A DNA stretch of 64,000 bases, from contig NZ_CP069396.1 in NCBI RefSeq assembly GCF_016887565.1, positions 8,104,001 through 8,168,000 of the forward strand, given 5' to 3'. Shown here piece after piece: positions 39,581 to 49,261 of this stretch (positions are counted from its first letter, which is position 1; the number at the start of each line of letters is the position of its first letter). The DNA is from Archangium violaceum (lineage in GTDB: Bacteria; Myxococcota; Myxococcia; Myxococcales; Myxococcaceae). A program made the position numbers and the translations under genes. The notes under the pieces were generated by a model that ran no database searches, was not told the origin of the DNA, and saw only the letters and a list, made by a program, of their open reading frames with translations.

Positions 39581-42478
39581 TCACGCCGCCCTCGACGGCT
39601 CCGGCGTCATGTAGTCCTCGATCGGCGGGCACGAGCACACCAGCTTCCGATCTCCCAACACGTTGTTCAGTCGGCCCACCGCCGGCCAGAACTTGTGGTC
39701 CACCACCCACTGCGCCGGGAACGCCGCCTTCTCGCGCGAGTACGGCCGGTTCCACTCCTGCGCCGTGATCACCCGCGCCGTGTGCGGCGCGTTCTTCAGC
39801 ACGTTGTTGTCCCTGGGCGCCTTCCCATCCTCGATCTCGCGGATCTCCTCGCGGATGGAGATGAGCGCGTCGCACAGGCGATCCAGCTCCGCCCTCGACT
39901 CGCTCTCCGTCGGCTCGATCATCAACGTGCCCGCCACCGGGAAGGACACCGTGGGCGCGTGGAAGCCGTAGTCCATCAACCGCTTGGCCACGTCCTCCAC
40001 CTCGATGCCCGCCGTCTTCTTCAGGTGCCGCAGGTCCACGATGCACTCGTGCGCCACCCGGCCCCGCTTGCCCCGGTACAGCACCGGGTAGTGCGGCTGC
40101 AGCCGCTCCGCGATGTAGTTGGCGTTGAGGATCGCCATCTTCGTGGCCTTCGTCAGCCCCTCCGCCCCCATCATCGCGATGTACATCCACGAGATGACCA
40201 GGATGCTCGCGCTGCCCCACGGCGCCGCGGAGATCGCCCCGATGCCCTCCTTGCCCCCCGTGGAGATGACCGGGTGCGCCGGCAGGAAGCGCGTCAGGTG
40301 GCTCGCCACGCAGATGGGACCCATGCCCGGGCCTCCACCACCGTGCGGGATGCAGAACGTCTTGTGCAGGTTGATGTGGCAGACGTCCGCGCCGATCTCC
40401 GCCGGCTTCGTCAGCCCCACCTGCGCGTTGAGGTTCGCGCCATCCATGTACACCTGACCGCCGCGCTCATGGACGATGGAGCAGATCTCCTTGATCTCCT
40501 CCTCGAACACGCCGTGCGTGGACGGATAGGTCACCATCAGGGCGGCCAGTTTGTCCTTGTGCTCGTCGGCCCGGACGCGCAGGTCCGCCACGTCGATGTT
40601 GCCGCTCTCGTCGCATTTGACGACGACCACCTTGTAGCCCGCCATCACCGCCGACGCAGGGTTGGTGCCGTGCGCCGACGAGGGAATGAGGCACACGTCG
40701 CGGTGACCCTGGCCCCGGTGCTGCTGGTAGGCGCGGATGACGAGCAGGCCCGCCAGCTCGCCCTGGCTGCCCGCGTTGGGCTGCAGGGACACGCCCGAGA
40801 AGCCCGTCACGGTGGCCAGCATCTGCTCCAGCTGCTCGAACAGGACGCGGTAGCCCGCCGCCTGCGAGCTGGGCGCGAACGGATGCAGCTTGCCGAACTG
40901 CGGCCACGTCACCGGAATCATCTCCGCGGTGGCGTTGAGCTTCATCGTGCACGAGCCGAGCGGAATCATCGAGTGCGTGAGCGACAGGTCTCTCGACTCG
41001 AGGCGGCGGATGTACCGCAGCATCTCCGTCTCGGAGTGGTAGCTGTTGAAGACCGGGTGCGTGAGGAACGGGGTGGTGCGCCGCAGGCCCTCGGGCAGGG
41101 TGCTGCGCAGCTCCGCCCCCAGCTCCTCCAGGGTGAAGCCCAGGGGCTTGCCACCGGCGAACACGGAGAGGATGGCCTCCACGTCGGACGGACGGGTGGC
41201 CTCGTCGAGGCTCAGCCCCACGGCGCGCTCGTCGATGCGGCGGAAGTTCATCCCCTTGGCCTCGGCGGCCGACAGGATGGCGCGGATGTGCGGCGGCGCG
41301 GCCTCGACACGCAGCGTGTCGAAGACGTTCTCGTAGTTGGCGCCGTAGCCCAGCTTCGTCAGGCCGCGCGCCAGCAGCACGGTCAACCCGTGCACGCGCT
41401 CGGCGATGGACTTCAGCCCCTTGGGCCCGTGGTACACGGCGTACATGCCGGCCATGATGGCCAGCAGCACCTGCGCGGTGCAGATGTTGCTCGTGGCCTT
41501 CTCGCGGCGGATGTGCTGCTCGCGCGTCTGCAGCGCCATGCGCAGGGCGGGACGGCCCTCGGCGTCCGAGGACACGCCAATGATGCGGCCCGGCATCACG
41601 CGGGTGAAGGCGTTCTTCGTGGCGAAGAAGGCCGCGTGCGGACCGCCGTAACCCATGGGCACGCCGAAGCGCTGGGCGCTGCCCACCGCCACGTCCGCGC
41701 CGAACTCACCCGGCGGGGTGAGCATGGTGAGCGCCAGCAGATCCGTGGCGACGATGAAGAGCGCCCCGGCCGCGTGCAGCTTCTCCCCGAAGGCCCGGTA
41801 GTCGTGCACCACGCCATCGGTGGCCGGGTACTGCACCAGCCCGCCGAAGTACTTCTTCGCGCTCAGGTCCACCGTGCGGTGGTCGCCCACCACGACTTCA
41901 ACGCCCAGCGGATGGGCGCGGGTGCGCACCACGTCGAGCGTCTGCGGGTGGCACGTCTCGGAGACGAAGAAGGCGCCTCCGGTGCCCTCGCCCTGGGTGT
42001 GCAGCGCCAGGGCCATGGCCTCGGCGGCGGCGGTGCCCTCGTCGAGCAGGGAGGCGTTGGCCACCTCCATCCCCGTGAGCTCCATCACCATCGTCTGGTA
42101 GTTGAGCAGCGCCTCCAGACGGCCCTGGGCGATCTCCGCCTGGTAGGGCGTGTACTGGGTGTACCAGCCCGGGTTCTGCAGGATGTTGCGCAGGATGACG
42201 TTCGGGGTCTGGGTGTCGTAGTAGCCCATTCCGATGAAGGACCGGAACAGCTGGTTCTTCGCCGCGATGGTCTCCAGCACCGCGAGCGCGTCGTGCTCCG
42301 ACTGGGGCGCCGCCATCTTCAGCGGCTCCTTCGAACGGATGGCAGCGGGCACCGTCTGGTCGATGAGCTCGTCCAACGAGCCCACGCCCACGGCCTTCAG
42401 CATCCCCTGCAGTTCCTTCTCATCCGGCCCGATGTGCCGGTCGGCGAACGACTCCTGGTATTTCCAGTTCAAGGACAT
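39581..42478 (-). CDS. gcvP: Glycine dehydrogenase (decarboxylating), P protein
   Basis: 965 residues, the usual size for the single-chain P protein. Catalyses PLP-dependent decarboxylation of glycine and transfers the methylamine group to GcvH. The PLP-lysine motif is [18 protein letters not shown] in the C-terminal half (about residue 700); the N-terminal half has the typical [17 protein letters not shown] and [15 protein letters not shown] segments. Last gene of the gcvT-gcvH-gcvP set, starting 78 bp after gcvH. Complete, with no internal stop or frameshift. Confidence 0.97.
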   Translation of the reverse strand: MSLNWKYQESFADRHIGPDEKELQGMLKAVGVGSLDELIDQTVPAAIRSKEPLKMAAPQSEHDALAVLETIAAKNQLFRSFIGMGYYDTQTPNVILRNILQNPGWYTQYTPYQAEIAQGRLEALLNYQTMVMELTGMEVANASLLDEGTAAAEAMALALHTQGEGTGGAFFVSETCHPQTLDVVRTRAHPLGVEVVVGDHRTVDLSAKKYFGGLVQYPATDGVVHDYRAFGEKLHAAGALFIVATDLLALTMLTPPGEFGADVAVGSAQRFGVPMGYGGPHAAFFATKNAFTRVMPGRIIGVSSDAEGRPALRMALQTREQHIRREKATSNICTAQVLLAIMAGMYAVYHGPKGLKSIAERVHGLTVLLARGLTKLGYGANYENVFDTLRVEAAPPHIRAILSAAEAKGMNFRRIDERAVGLSLDEATRPSDVEAILSVFAGGKPLGFTLEELGAELRSTLPEGLRRTTPFLTHPVFNSYHSETEMLRYIRRLESRDLSLTHSMIPLGSCTMKLNATAEMIPVTWPQFGKLHPFAPSSQAAGYRVLFEQLEQMLATVTGFSGVSLQPNAGSQGELAGLLVIRAYQQHRGQGHRDVCLIPSSAHGTNPASAVMAGYKVVVVKCDESGNIDVADLRVRADEHKDKLAALMVTYPSTHGVFEEEIKEICSIVHERGGQVYMDGANLNAQVGLTKPAEIGADVCHINLHKTFCIPHGGGGPGMGPICVASHLTRFLPAHPVISTGGKEGIGAISAAPWGSASILVISWMYIAMMGAEGLTKATKMAILNANYIAERLQPHYPVLYRGKRGRVAHECIVDLRHLKKTAGIEVEDVAKRLMDYGFHAPTVSFPVAGTLMIEPTESESRAELDRLCDALISIREEIREIEDGKAPRDNNVLKNAPHTARVITAQEWNRPYSREKAAFPAQWVVDHKFWPAVGRLNNVLGDRKLVCSCPPIEDYMTPEPSRAA

Positions 42479-42556
42479 AGATCAGCACTCGCGGTGCGGG
42501 TGAAACGAAGGGACCGGAGATAACAGCCGGGCCGGGCCTGTTCTCACCCGGAAGCG

Positions 42557-42946
42557 TCAGGAGTTCTTCAGCAGGTTCTCGTACGCGCTGGCGTCCATGA
42601 GGCCGGCCAGCTCCTTGGTGTCCGAGGGCTCGAGCTCGACGATCCACCCCGCCCCGTAGGGGTCCGAGTTGATCGTCTGGGGGCTGTCCTTCAGGGCGTC
42701 GTTCACCTTCACCACCTTGCCGGTGAGCGGGGAGAAGAGATCCGACACGGCCTTGGTGGACTCGATGACGCCGAACTGCTTGCCAGCGGTGAGTGTGGCG
42801 CCCACCTTGGGCAGCTCCACGTACACCACGTCACCCAGGGCCTCCTGGGCATGGGAGGTGACGCCCACCACCACGCGGTTGCCCTCGATTCGGGCCCACT
42901 CGTGCTCCTTCGTGTACTTGAGATTCTGCGGAATGTTGCCGGCCAT
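42557..42946 (-). CDS. gcvH: Glycine cleavage system H protein
   Basis: 129 residues, family length. Carries the lipoyl-attachment lysine K65 in FGVIESTKAVSDL. GcvH shuttles the aminomethyl group between P, T and L proteins. It lies 41 bp after gcvT and 78 bp before gcvP on the same strand. Confidence 0.97.
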   Translation of the reverse strand: MAGNIPQNLKYTKEHEWARIEGNRVVVGVTSHAQEALGDVVYVELPKVGATLTAGKQFGVIESTKAVSDLFSPLTGKVVKVNDALKDSPQTINSDPYGAGWIVELEPSDTKELAGLMDASAYENLLKNS

Positions 42947-42987
42947 GTCCGTGCTCCTCGGTAGGGATGCTCAGGGCTTGGGAATGC

Positions 42988-44076
42988 TCAGGACTTCTTC
43001 CAGAAGGGGGTCTTCACCACGACGGCGGGCACCGGACGGCCGCGGATCTCCACGTCGAAGGTCGAGCCCTCGGTGGCCAGCCCGGTGGGCACGTAGCCGA
43101 TACCGATGGGCTTCTTCACCATGGGGCCCATGGTGCCGCTCGTCACCTCGCCCACCCGCTGCCCGTCCTTGAGGATGGGGTAGCCATGGCGGGGAATGCC
43201 GGAGCCGGTCAGCTCGAAGCCCACCAGCTTGCGCTTCACGCCCTCGGCCTTCTGCTTCACCAGCACGTCCTGACCGATGAAACCGCCCTGCTTGTCGAGC
43301 TTGCAGATCCACCCCAGCCCCGCCTCCAGGGCCGTGTGGTTGTCGTCGATGTCGTTGCCGTAGAGGGCGAACTTCATCTCCGTGCGGAGGCTGTCGCGGG
43401 CGCCCAGGCCGCAGGGCTTCACGCCATCCTGCTGGCCCTCCTTCAGGAGCGCCTCCCAGAGCTTCTCCGCCTCACCGGGCGCGCAGTACAGCTCGAAGCC
43501 GTCCTCGCCGGTGTAGCCGGTGCGGGAGATGATGCACTGCACGCCAGCGACCTGGCCCTCGGTGAAGCGATAGGTGCCAATCTTGGAGAGGTCCACCCGC
43601 GTGAGCCGCTGCACCAGGCCGGGGGCCTTGGGGCCCTGCACGGCGATCTGCGCGAAGTCGTCGCTGCGATCCACCGGCTTCACGCCCTGGGCGCGCGCCT
43701 GCATCCAGGCGAAGTCCTTGTCCTTGTTGGAGGCGTTGACGACGATGAGGATCCGCTCGGGCGAGAAGCGGTACGCCACCACGTCATCCACGAAGCCGCC
43801 CTGGTCATTGAGCAGGCCGGCATAGAGGGCCTGGCCGTCCGCGGCCTTGGAGAGGTCGTTGGTGATCAGCCGATTGGCCGTCTCGAGGGCACCGGGACCG
43901 GAGAACTCGATCTCCCCCATGTGAGACACATCGAAGAGACCGACGGCGGTGCGCACGGCCTCGTGCTCGCCGATGACGGAGCTGTACTGCACCGGCATGT
44001 CCCAGCCCACGAAATCCACCATGCGGGCGCCCAACCTGCGGTGGGCCTCGTTGAGCGGCGTACGCCGGGCAACCAT
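42988..44076 (-). CDS. gcvT: Aminomethyltransferase, T protein
   Basis: 362 residues with the typical N-terminus ([49 protein letters not shown]), folate-binding segments ([30 protein letters not shown]) and the C-terminal barrel ending in [17 protein letters not shown]. Transfers the one-carbon unit from GcvH-bound methylamine to tetrahydrofolate, making 5,10-methylene-THF and ammonia. First gene of the operon, divergent from metF across 108 bp, so the two halves of the one-carbon pathway share a control region. No glycine-riboswitch-sized leader fits there. Confidence 0.97.
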   Translation of the reverse strand: MVARRTPLNEAHRRLGARMVDFVGWDMPVQYSSVIGEHEAVRTAVGLFDVSHMGEIEFSGPGALETANRLITNDLSKAADGQALYAGLLNDQGGFVDDVVAYRFSPERILIVVNASNKDKDFAWMQARAQGVKPVDRSDDFAQIAVQGPKAPGLVQRLTRVDLSKIGTYRFTEGQVAGVQCIISRTGYTGEDGFELYCAPGEAEKLWEALLKEGQQDGVKPCGLGARDSLRTEMKFALYGNDIDDNHTALEAGLGWICKLDKQGGFIGQDVLVKQKAEGVKRKLVGFELTGSGIPRHGYPILKDGQRVGEVTSGTMGPMVKKPIGIGYVPTGLATEGSTFDVEIRGRPVPAVVVKTPFWKKS

Positions 44077-44184
44077 GTGTTCTCTCCTGGGAGGGGGTGT
44101 AAAAGCGGCGCGGACTATAGCCGCGCACTTCCTTCAATCAAGGCTCTCGGGGATACACCTGGGACGATCTAGACTGCTCGCGTC

Positions 44185-45057
44185 ATGAAGATCCGCAATC
44201 GTTTGAATCCGTCCAACCCGTGCTTCTCATTTGAGTTCTTTCCACCAAAGACCGATGAAGGCACGGCCAACCTCTTGAAGACGCTGGAGGACCTGGCGCT
44301 CCTGGATCCAGGGTTCGTGTCCGTCACCTACGGCGCGGGCGGCAGCACACGGGACAAGACGGTGGAGCTCGTCACCCGCATCAAGCGCGAGACGGGCATC
44401 GAGGCCATGGCGCACCTGACGTGCGTGGGCCACACGCGCGACGAGCTGCGCGAGGTGCTGCACCGGCTCGCGCAGGCGAAGATCGAGAACGTGCTGGCGC
44501 TGCGGGGAGATCCGCCCCAGGGGCAGAAGACGTTCGAGCCCGTGCCCGGAGGCCTGCGCAACGCCACCGAGCTGGTGCGCTTCATCCGGGAGGAGGACTT
44601 CAACTTCTGCCTGGGCGGGGCGTGCTATCCGGAAGGCCACGTGGAGACCGGCTCGCGTGACGAGGACCTGAAGCACCTGAAGGCCAAGGTGGACGCGGGC
44701 CTGGACTTCGTCATCACCCAGCTCTTCTTCGACAACGCCTTCTACTTCGACTTCGTGGAGCGGGCGCGCCGCATCGGCATCAACGTGCCCATCGTCCCGG
44801 GCATCATGCCCATCACCAACTACGAGCAGGTGCAGCGCTTCACGCGCATGTGCGGGGCGACGGTGCCCATGCGGCTGACGCTCCAGCTGGAGCGCGTGAA
44901 GGATCAGCCGGAGGCGCTGGTGCAGCTGGGCGTGGCACACGCCACGGTGCAGTGCATGGAGCTGCTGTCGCGCGGCGTGCCGGGCATCCACTTCTATACG
45001 CTCAACAAGTCTCCGGCGACCCGGATGATCGTGAGCGCGCTGCGGGCCCGCTCATGA
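44185..45057 (+). CDS. metF: 5,10-methylenetetrahydrofolate reductase
   Basis: 290 residues. [11 protein letters not shown] is the family hallmark; FAD-barrel segments are [29 protein letters not shown] and [14 protein letters not shown]. Reduces methylene-THF to methyl-THF for methionine synthesis, directly using the product of GcvT encoded in the divergent operon. The start at 44185 (ATG) is at the 5' end of the family alignment. The stop overlaps the next start (ATGA at 45054), a translational coupling. Confidence 0.95.
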   Translation: MKIRNRLNPSNPCFSFEFFPPKTDEGTANLLKTLEDLALLDPGFVSVTYGAGGSTRDKTVELVTRIKRETGIEAMAHLTCVGHTRDELREVLHRLAQAKIENVLALRGDPPQGQKTFEPVPGGLRNATELVRFIREEDFNFCLGGACYPEGHVETGSRDEDLKHLKAKVDAGLDFVITQLFFDNAFYFDFVERARRIGINVPIVPGIMPITNYEQVQRFTRMCGATVPMRLTLQLERVKDQPEALVQLGVAHATVQCMELLSRGVPGIHFYTLNKSPATRMIVSALRARS

Positions 45058-45476
45058 GTGGACCCGGACTGAACGTCCCGCCGGGAGATCCGCGGCTGCC
45101 CGCGCTGCGCAGGCTGCGTCCGCCGGCGTTCCTGCTGCTGTGCGTGGGCGTGCTCGACATCCTCTTCTGCGTGGGGGTGCTCGTGGCCATGTTGCTCGGC
45201 TTCCAGATGCCGACGGGAGCGGATCCATCCGTCGTCCAGCAGGCCCAGCCGGTGACGTGGTCGCTGATCCTCACCATCCTGGGAGCGGTGGTCGCCCGGG
45301 CGTTGAGCATCTGGGGCGCATGGAGCGCCTTCAGCCTGCGCAGCTGGGGCCTGGTGGTGGTGGGCTCCGTCACCGCCATGCTCCCGCTGGCTCCCGCCTG
45401 CTGCATGGGTGTCCCCGTGGGCGCGTGGATGCTGTTCACGCTCAACGCTCCCGAGGTGCGACAGCACTTCACCTAG
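45054..45476 (+). CDS. Small polytopic membrane protein coupled to metF
   Basis: 140 residues with three to four hydrophobic segments (PAFLLLCVGVLDILFCVGVLVAMLLGF; VTWSLILTILGAVVARALSIWGAWSAFSL; GLVVVGSVTAMLPLAPACCMGVPVGAWMLFTL). No known family. The start overlaps the metF stop, so it is made from the same message. The 'CCMGVPVGAWMLFTLNAPEVRQHF' ending resembles small bacterial membrane proteins with unknown roles; no link to folate metabolism is evident. Confidence 0.75.
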   Translation: MSGPGLNVPPGDPRLPALRRLRPPAFLLLCVGVLDILFCVGVLVAMLLGFQMPTGADPSVVQQAQPVTWSLILTILGAVVARALSIWGAWSAFSLRSWGLVVVGSVTAMLPLAPACCMGVPVGAWMLFTLNAPEVRQHFT

Positions 45477-45540
45477 CGGACACGCAGTGCCCCCCTTTAT
45501 CCTCGCCGCGCACCCGATACAGGCCCGAGGGGGGCACTTC

Positions 45541-46431
45541 ATGGAACACCGGTACGCAGACATCAACGGCATCCGCATGCACTACGTGACGCACGGTGCC
45601 GGCGAGCCCATCCTCTTCCTCCATGGTTTCCCCGAGTACTGGGGCGTCTGGAAGAAGCAGCTCGAGGAGCTGGGCAAGGACCACCTGGTCATCGCCCCGG
45701 ACATGCGGGGCTACAACCTGACCTCCAAGCCGACCGAGGTCGAGCAGTACCACGTCGAGCACCTGGTGGCGGACATCCGCGCGCTGGCGGACCACCTGAA
45801 GCTCAAGAAGTTCACCCTCGTCTCGCAGGACTGGGGCGCGCTGGTGGGCTGGAGCTTCGTGCTGCGCCACCCCGAGTACGTGCGCCGGTTCGCCACCATC
45901 AACATCACGCACCCCGCCCTCTTCAACAGGGATCTGCGCGAGAACCCCGCCCAGCAGCAGGCCAGCCAGTACATGCTGCTCTTCCGCTCGCCCCAGGCCG
46001 AGCAGGCCATCATGGCCGATGACTACGCCTTCGGACGGCAGGCGATGATCGGGGCGGCCCGGCAGCTCGGCGCCCAGATCTCCGCCGAGGACGAGGCCGA
46101 GATGATCGCCGCCTGGAAGCAGCCGGGCGCCATCACCGGCGGTCTCAACTACTACCGGGCGGCGAAGCTCGGTCCGCCGGACGGACAGGGCGGTCAGGGT
46201 GGCAGCAACCTGTTGGACGGTCTGAAGCCGCAGCAGCTCGAGGTGCACCTCCCCGTGCTCTTCATCCACGGAGAGCAGGACACCTACCTGTTGCCATCGG
46301 GTCAGAAGGGGCTGGAGGAGCTCGTGAAGCACCTCTCCATCAAGCGCATCCCCGATGCCGACCACTGGGTCTCCCTGGAGAAGCCGGCGCTGCTCTCGCA
46401 GTACCTGCGCGAGTTCATGCGGGAGAAGTAG
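45541..46431 (+). CDS. Alpha/beta-hydrolase, epoxide-hydrolase-like
   Basis: 296 residues from ATG 45541 (GAGGGGGG upstream). Alpha/beta-hydrolase fold: oxyanion motif HGFPEYWG near residue 29, catalytic Asp in SQDWGALVGW (epoxide-hydrolase type Asp nucleophile instead of Ser), acid/His near the end (EQDTYLLPSG, DADHWVSLE). The family includes soluble epoxide hydrolases and haloalkane dehalogenases; two cap-domain Tyr residues (ITGGLNYYRA) favour epoxide hydrolase. Probably cytosolic. Substrate is unknown; the gene stands alone. Confidence 0.85.
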   Translation: MEHRYADINGIRMHYVTHGAGEPILFLHGFPEYWGVWKKQLEELGKDHLVIAPDMRGYNLTSKPTEVEQYHVEHLVADIRALADHLKLKKFTLVSQDWGALVGWSFVLRHPEYVRRFATINITHPALFNRDLRENPAQQQASQYMLLFRSPQAEQAIMADDYAFGRQAMIGAARQLGAQISAEDEAEMIAAWKQPGAITGGLNYYRAAKLGPPDGQGGQGGSNLLDGLKPQQLEVHLPVLFIHGEQDTYLLPSGQKGLEELVKHLSIKRIPDADHWVSLEKPALLSQYLREFMREK

Positions 46432-46458
46432 CTGGTCATCCGCGGATGAACCGTGTAG

Positions 46459-46500
46459 GCCCCCTCTCCCTCTGGGAGAGGGCTGGGGTGAGGGTCGTCC
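46459..46500. repeat. REP-like palindrome, copy D
   Basis: CCCTCTCCC-TCT-GGGAGAGGG followed by CTGGGGTGAGGGTCGTCC, immediately upstream of the His-rich gene's Shine-Dalgarno region. Confidence 0.75.
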
Positions 46501-46528
46501 CAAGTCCATCCGTGAGGAGCACGCCGTC

Positions 46529-46939
46529 TTGTTGAAGAGGGAAGACCGTCGCGATCTGGGCAGACTCGGCCTGTTGGTGGCCGTGTACGGCCTGGCATTC
46601 GCGCCGGTGCTCCACGCCGTCTACGGACACGGGGAAGCACAGCCCTCCTCCGCCAGGCCCTCGGCGCGGGGTTGGATCTCCCACGAGCACCCCGCTCCAC
46701 ACGACGAGAGCCAGCCCCACTCGCACGACCCCTCGGGCAAACACGGAGACGAGGGAACGCCGGCCGGCCACACGCACGGCGTCGGCAGCGTCGAGCACCT
46801 CCAGGCGGTGGCGCTGCCCTCGATCGCCCTGCCCCGGATGCAGGTCATCTGGCTCGAGGCCGGCACCCGGCACCTGGGCCAGGAGCGCCCGCGCTCCGGC
46901 GAGCCGCTCCGTCCGACCGCGATGCCCCAGGCGCCGTAG
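46529..46939 (+). CDS. His-rich exported protein upstream of a TonB-dependent receptor
   Basis: 136 residues from TTG 46529, chosen for AGGAG 9 bases upstream. Hydrophobic leader LGRLGLLVAVYGLAFAPVLHA (export signal), then about ten His in a 60-residue stretch (HEHPAPHDE..HSHDPSGKHGDE..HTHGV), ending in a Pro/Leu-rich region. His clusters of this kind bind Zn2+, Cu2+ or Ni2+ in the periplasm. It sits 69 bp before the TonB-dependent receptor on the same strand. The idea that the two cooperate in metal uptake is inference. Confidence 0.6.
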   Translation: MLKREDRRDLGRLGLLVAVYGLAFAPVLHAVYGHGEAQPSSARPSARGWISHEHPAPHDESQPHSHDPSGKHGDEGTPAGHTHGVGSVEHLQAVALPSIALPRMQVIWLEAGTRHLGQERPRSGEPLRPTAMPQAP

Positions 46940-47008
46940 GAGACACCGACGTCCCAGAGTCGGTCCGTCTTCTTCGTCTCCTCATCTTCGCATCGAGGTC
47001 GTTCTTCC

Positions 47009-49261
47009 ATGCTGTCCTCTCGCGCGGCCCGGCTGGCCGCGATCGCCACGGTTGTGTCCGCTGTTCCGTCGTTCGCCCAATCCCCCGAAACGGATTCCCC
47101 CACCCTCTCGAGCACCCCCCCCGGGGAGACCGCACCCCGGGCCGAGCCCTCCACCCCGGTGGAGCCCGCGACGCCTCCAAGCCTCGTGCCCGAACCCGTG
47201 CCGCCCCCGGTGGCCGAGCCAGTGCCCCCCGCCCTCACGCCGCCGTCGGAGCCCTCGGGCATGAGTACGACGGTGACGGCGAAGAGGCCCTTCACGGCGG
47301 CCTCGTCCTCCTCGGTGCGGGACCGGGACTTCCTGCTGCGCCCGCGCCCGCGCCCGGCGGACATCCTCCAGGTGGTGCCCGGCTTCTACACCGTGCAGCA
47401 CGCGGGCGGAGGCAAGGCCAACCAGTACTTCCTGCGCGGTTTCGACGCGGACCACGGCACGGACGTGGCGCTCTTCGTGGACGGCGTGCCCGTCAACATG
47501 GTGAGCCACGGGCACGGCCAGGGCTACGCGGACCTCAACTGGATCATCCCCGAGCTCATCGAGCGCGTGGAGGTGCGCAAGGGTCCCTACTTCGCGCAGG
47601 ACGGGGACTTCGCCACCGCGGGCGCGGTCAACCTGGTGACGCGCCGTGACTTCGAGTCCAGTCAGGTGACGCTGGGCGGTGGCTCCTTCTCCACCTGGCG
47701 CGGGATGTTCGTCGCCGCTCCGGAAATGGAGGGCTGGAGCCCCGTGGTGGCCGGGCAGGTGTACGGCACCAACGGCCCCTTCCTCAACCCGGAGAAGATG
47801 GAGCGCTACAGCCTCTTCACGAAGGTGACGCGGCGGATCTCCGACCACTCCACGCTGTCCCTGGCGCTCACCTCGTACGGGAGCGGCTGGAACGCGAGCG
47901 GCCAGGTTCCCCTGCGCGAGGTGAACGCCGGCCGGCTGAATCGCTTCGGCACGGTGGACGACTCCGAGGGCGGCAACTCGCAGCGCCACAGCGCCTACGC
48001 CACCTGGCGCACCCTCACCCGCGATGACGGCGAGGTGAACGTCATGGCGTATGGCATCCAGTACCGGCTCAACCTCTACTCCAACTTCACCTTCTTCAGC
48101 GCCGACCCCGTGAACGGGGACATGATCGAGCAGAACGACAAGCGCACGGTGCTGGGCTTCAACGCCAGCTACCGCTTCCGGCGCAAGTGGGGTGGCATCT
48201 CCTTCGACACCACCATCGGCACGCAGGTGCGCTCCGACAACATCGAGAACGGCCTGAGCCAGGACAAGGCGCGCAAGCGGCTGGCCACCGTGGTGGACGC
48301 GAACATCCTCGAGGGCAGCCTCGGCGTCTACGCGCAGGAGGACATCGTCTTCACGCCGTGGCTGAGGGCGGTGCTCGGCCTGCGCGCGGACTCCTTCGGC
48401 TTCGACGTGGACGACCACATGGAGGACATGGCCGCGCTCGGGACGAAGAGCTCCGGAGTGGAGCAGGCCTCGCGTGTCTCGCCCAAGGCCAGCCTCGTGC
48501 TCAGCCCGCTCTCCAACACCGACCTGTACGTGAACTTCGGCCACGGCTTCCATTCCAACGACGCGCGCGGCGTGGTGCGCCAGCCCGAGCCGGTGACGCC
48601 ACTCACGCGGGCCCGGGGCTACGAGCTCGGCGCGCGCACGCGGCTGTTCGACCGGCTGGACCTGGCGGGCTCGGTGTTCCAGCTCGACCTGGACAGCGAG
48701 CTCGTCTGGGTGGGCGACGCGGGCGCCACCGAGGCGCGCGGTGCCACCCGCCGCCAGGGCGTGGAGGCCGAGGCCCGGCTGAAGGTGCTTCCCTGGCTCT
48801 TCGCGGACGCGGACCTCACCCTGTCTCGCGCCACCTACGTGCAGAACGCCGGCAACGGTGACGCGGTCGCGCTCGCCCCCACGCTCATCCTCGCGGGCGG
48901 CGTGTCCGCCCGTCACCCGAGCGGCTTCTACGGCCGGCTCGGCGTGCTGCACCTGGGCGACCGCCCGGCCACCGAGGACCGCTTCCTCATCGCCGAGGGC
49001 TTCACCCGCGTGGACGCGGCGCTGGGCTACCGGGGCTCCTTCTACGAGGTGAACGTGAGCGTGCAGAACGCGCTCAACACCCCGTGGCGCGAGGCCCAGT
49101 TCGCCAACGTCTCGCGGCTGCAGTCCGAGGCGGGTCCGGAGAGCTGTCCGGCGGGCACTCGGCCCGCGGGCGAGGGGGATGCCTTCGAGGGGTGTGAGGA
49201 TCTCCACTTCACCCCCGGCGCGCCCCTCAACGCGCAGGCGAGCGTGAGCTTCTTCTTCTAA
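47009..49261 (+). CDS. TonB-dependent outer-membrane receptor
   Basis: 750 residues with a signal peptide (MLSSRAARLAAIATVVSAVPSFAQ), a Pro-rich linker, the TonB box/plug region (TTVTAKRPFT...RPADILQVVPGFYTVQHAGGGKANQYFLRGFDADHGTDVALFVDGVPVNMVSHGHGQGYADLNWIIPELIERVEVRKGPYFAQDGDFATAGAVNLVTR) and a 22-stranded barrel ending in Phe (ASVSFFF), as usual for outer-membrane proteins. The plug HGHGQGYADLNW motif with two His occurs in metal/copper-type receptors. Its His-rich neighbour and the CDF gene elsewhere fit a metal role; the ligand is inferred, not shown. Confidence 0.9.
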   Translation: MLSSRAARLAAIATVVSAVPSFAQSPETDSPTLSSTPPGETAPRAEPSTPVEPATPPSLVPEPVPPPVAEPVPPALTPPSEPSGMSTTVTAKRPFTAASSSSVRDRDFLLRPRPRPADILQVVPGFYTVQHAGGGKANQYFLRGFDADHGTDVALFVDGVPVNMVSHGHGQGYADLNWIIPELIERVEVRKGPYFAQDGDFATAGAVNLVTRRDFESSQVTLGGGSFSTWRGMFVAAPEMEGWSPVVAGQVYGTNGPFLNPEKMERYSLFTKVTRRISDHSTLSLALTSYGSGWNASGQVPLREVNAGRLNRFGTVDDSEGGNSQRHSAYATWRTLTRDDGEVNVMAYGIQYRLNLYSNFTFFSADPVNGDMIEQNDKRTVLGFNASYRFRRKWGGISFDTTIGTQVRSDNIENGLSQDKARKRLATVVDANILEGSLGVYAQEDIVFTPWLRAVLGLRADSFGFDVDDHMEDMAALGTKSSGVEQASRVSPKASLVLSPLSNTDLYVNFGHGFHSNDARGVVRQPEPVTPLTRARGYELGARTRLFDRLDLAGSVFQLDLDSELVWVGDAGATEARGATRRQGVEAEARLKVLPWLFADADLTLSRATYVQNAGNGDAVALAPTLILAGGVSARHPSGFYGRLGVLHLGDRPATEDRFLIAEGFTRVDAALGYRGSFYEVNVSVQNALNTPWREAQFANVSRLQSEAGPESCPAGTRPAGEGDAFEGCEDLHFTPGAPLNAQASVSFFF

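Noticed and set aside
44077-44184. Glycine riboswitch for gcvT
   Set aside because: The divergent gap to metF is only 108 bp and has no recognisable aptamer pairing.
46672-47649. Long Pro/Arg-rich + strand frame overlapping the TonB receptor start
   Set aside because: Frame-shifted shadow of the His-rich protein and receptor; low-complexity composition and no start.
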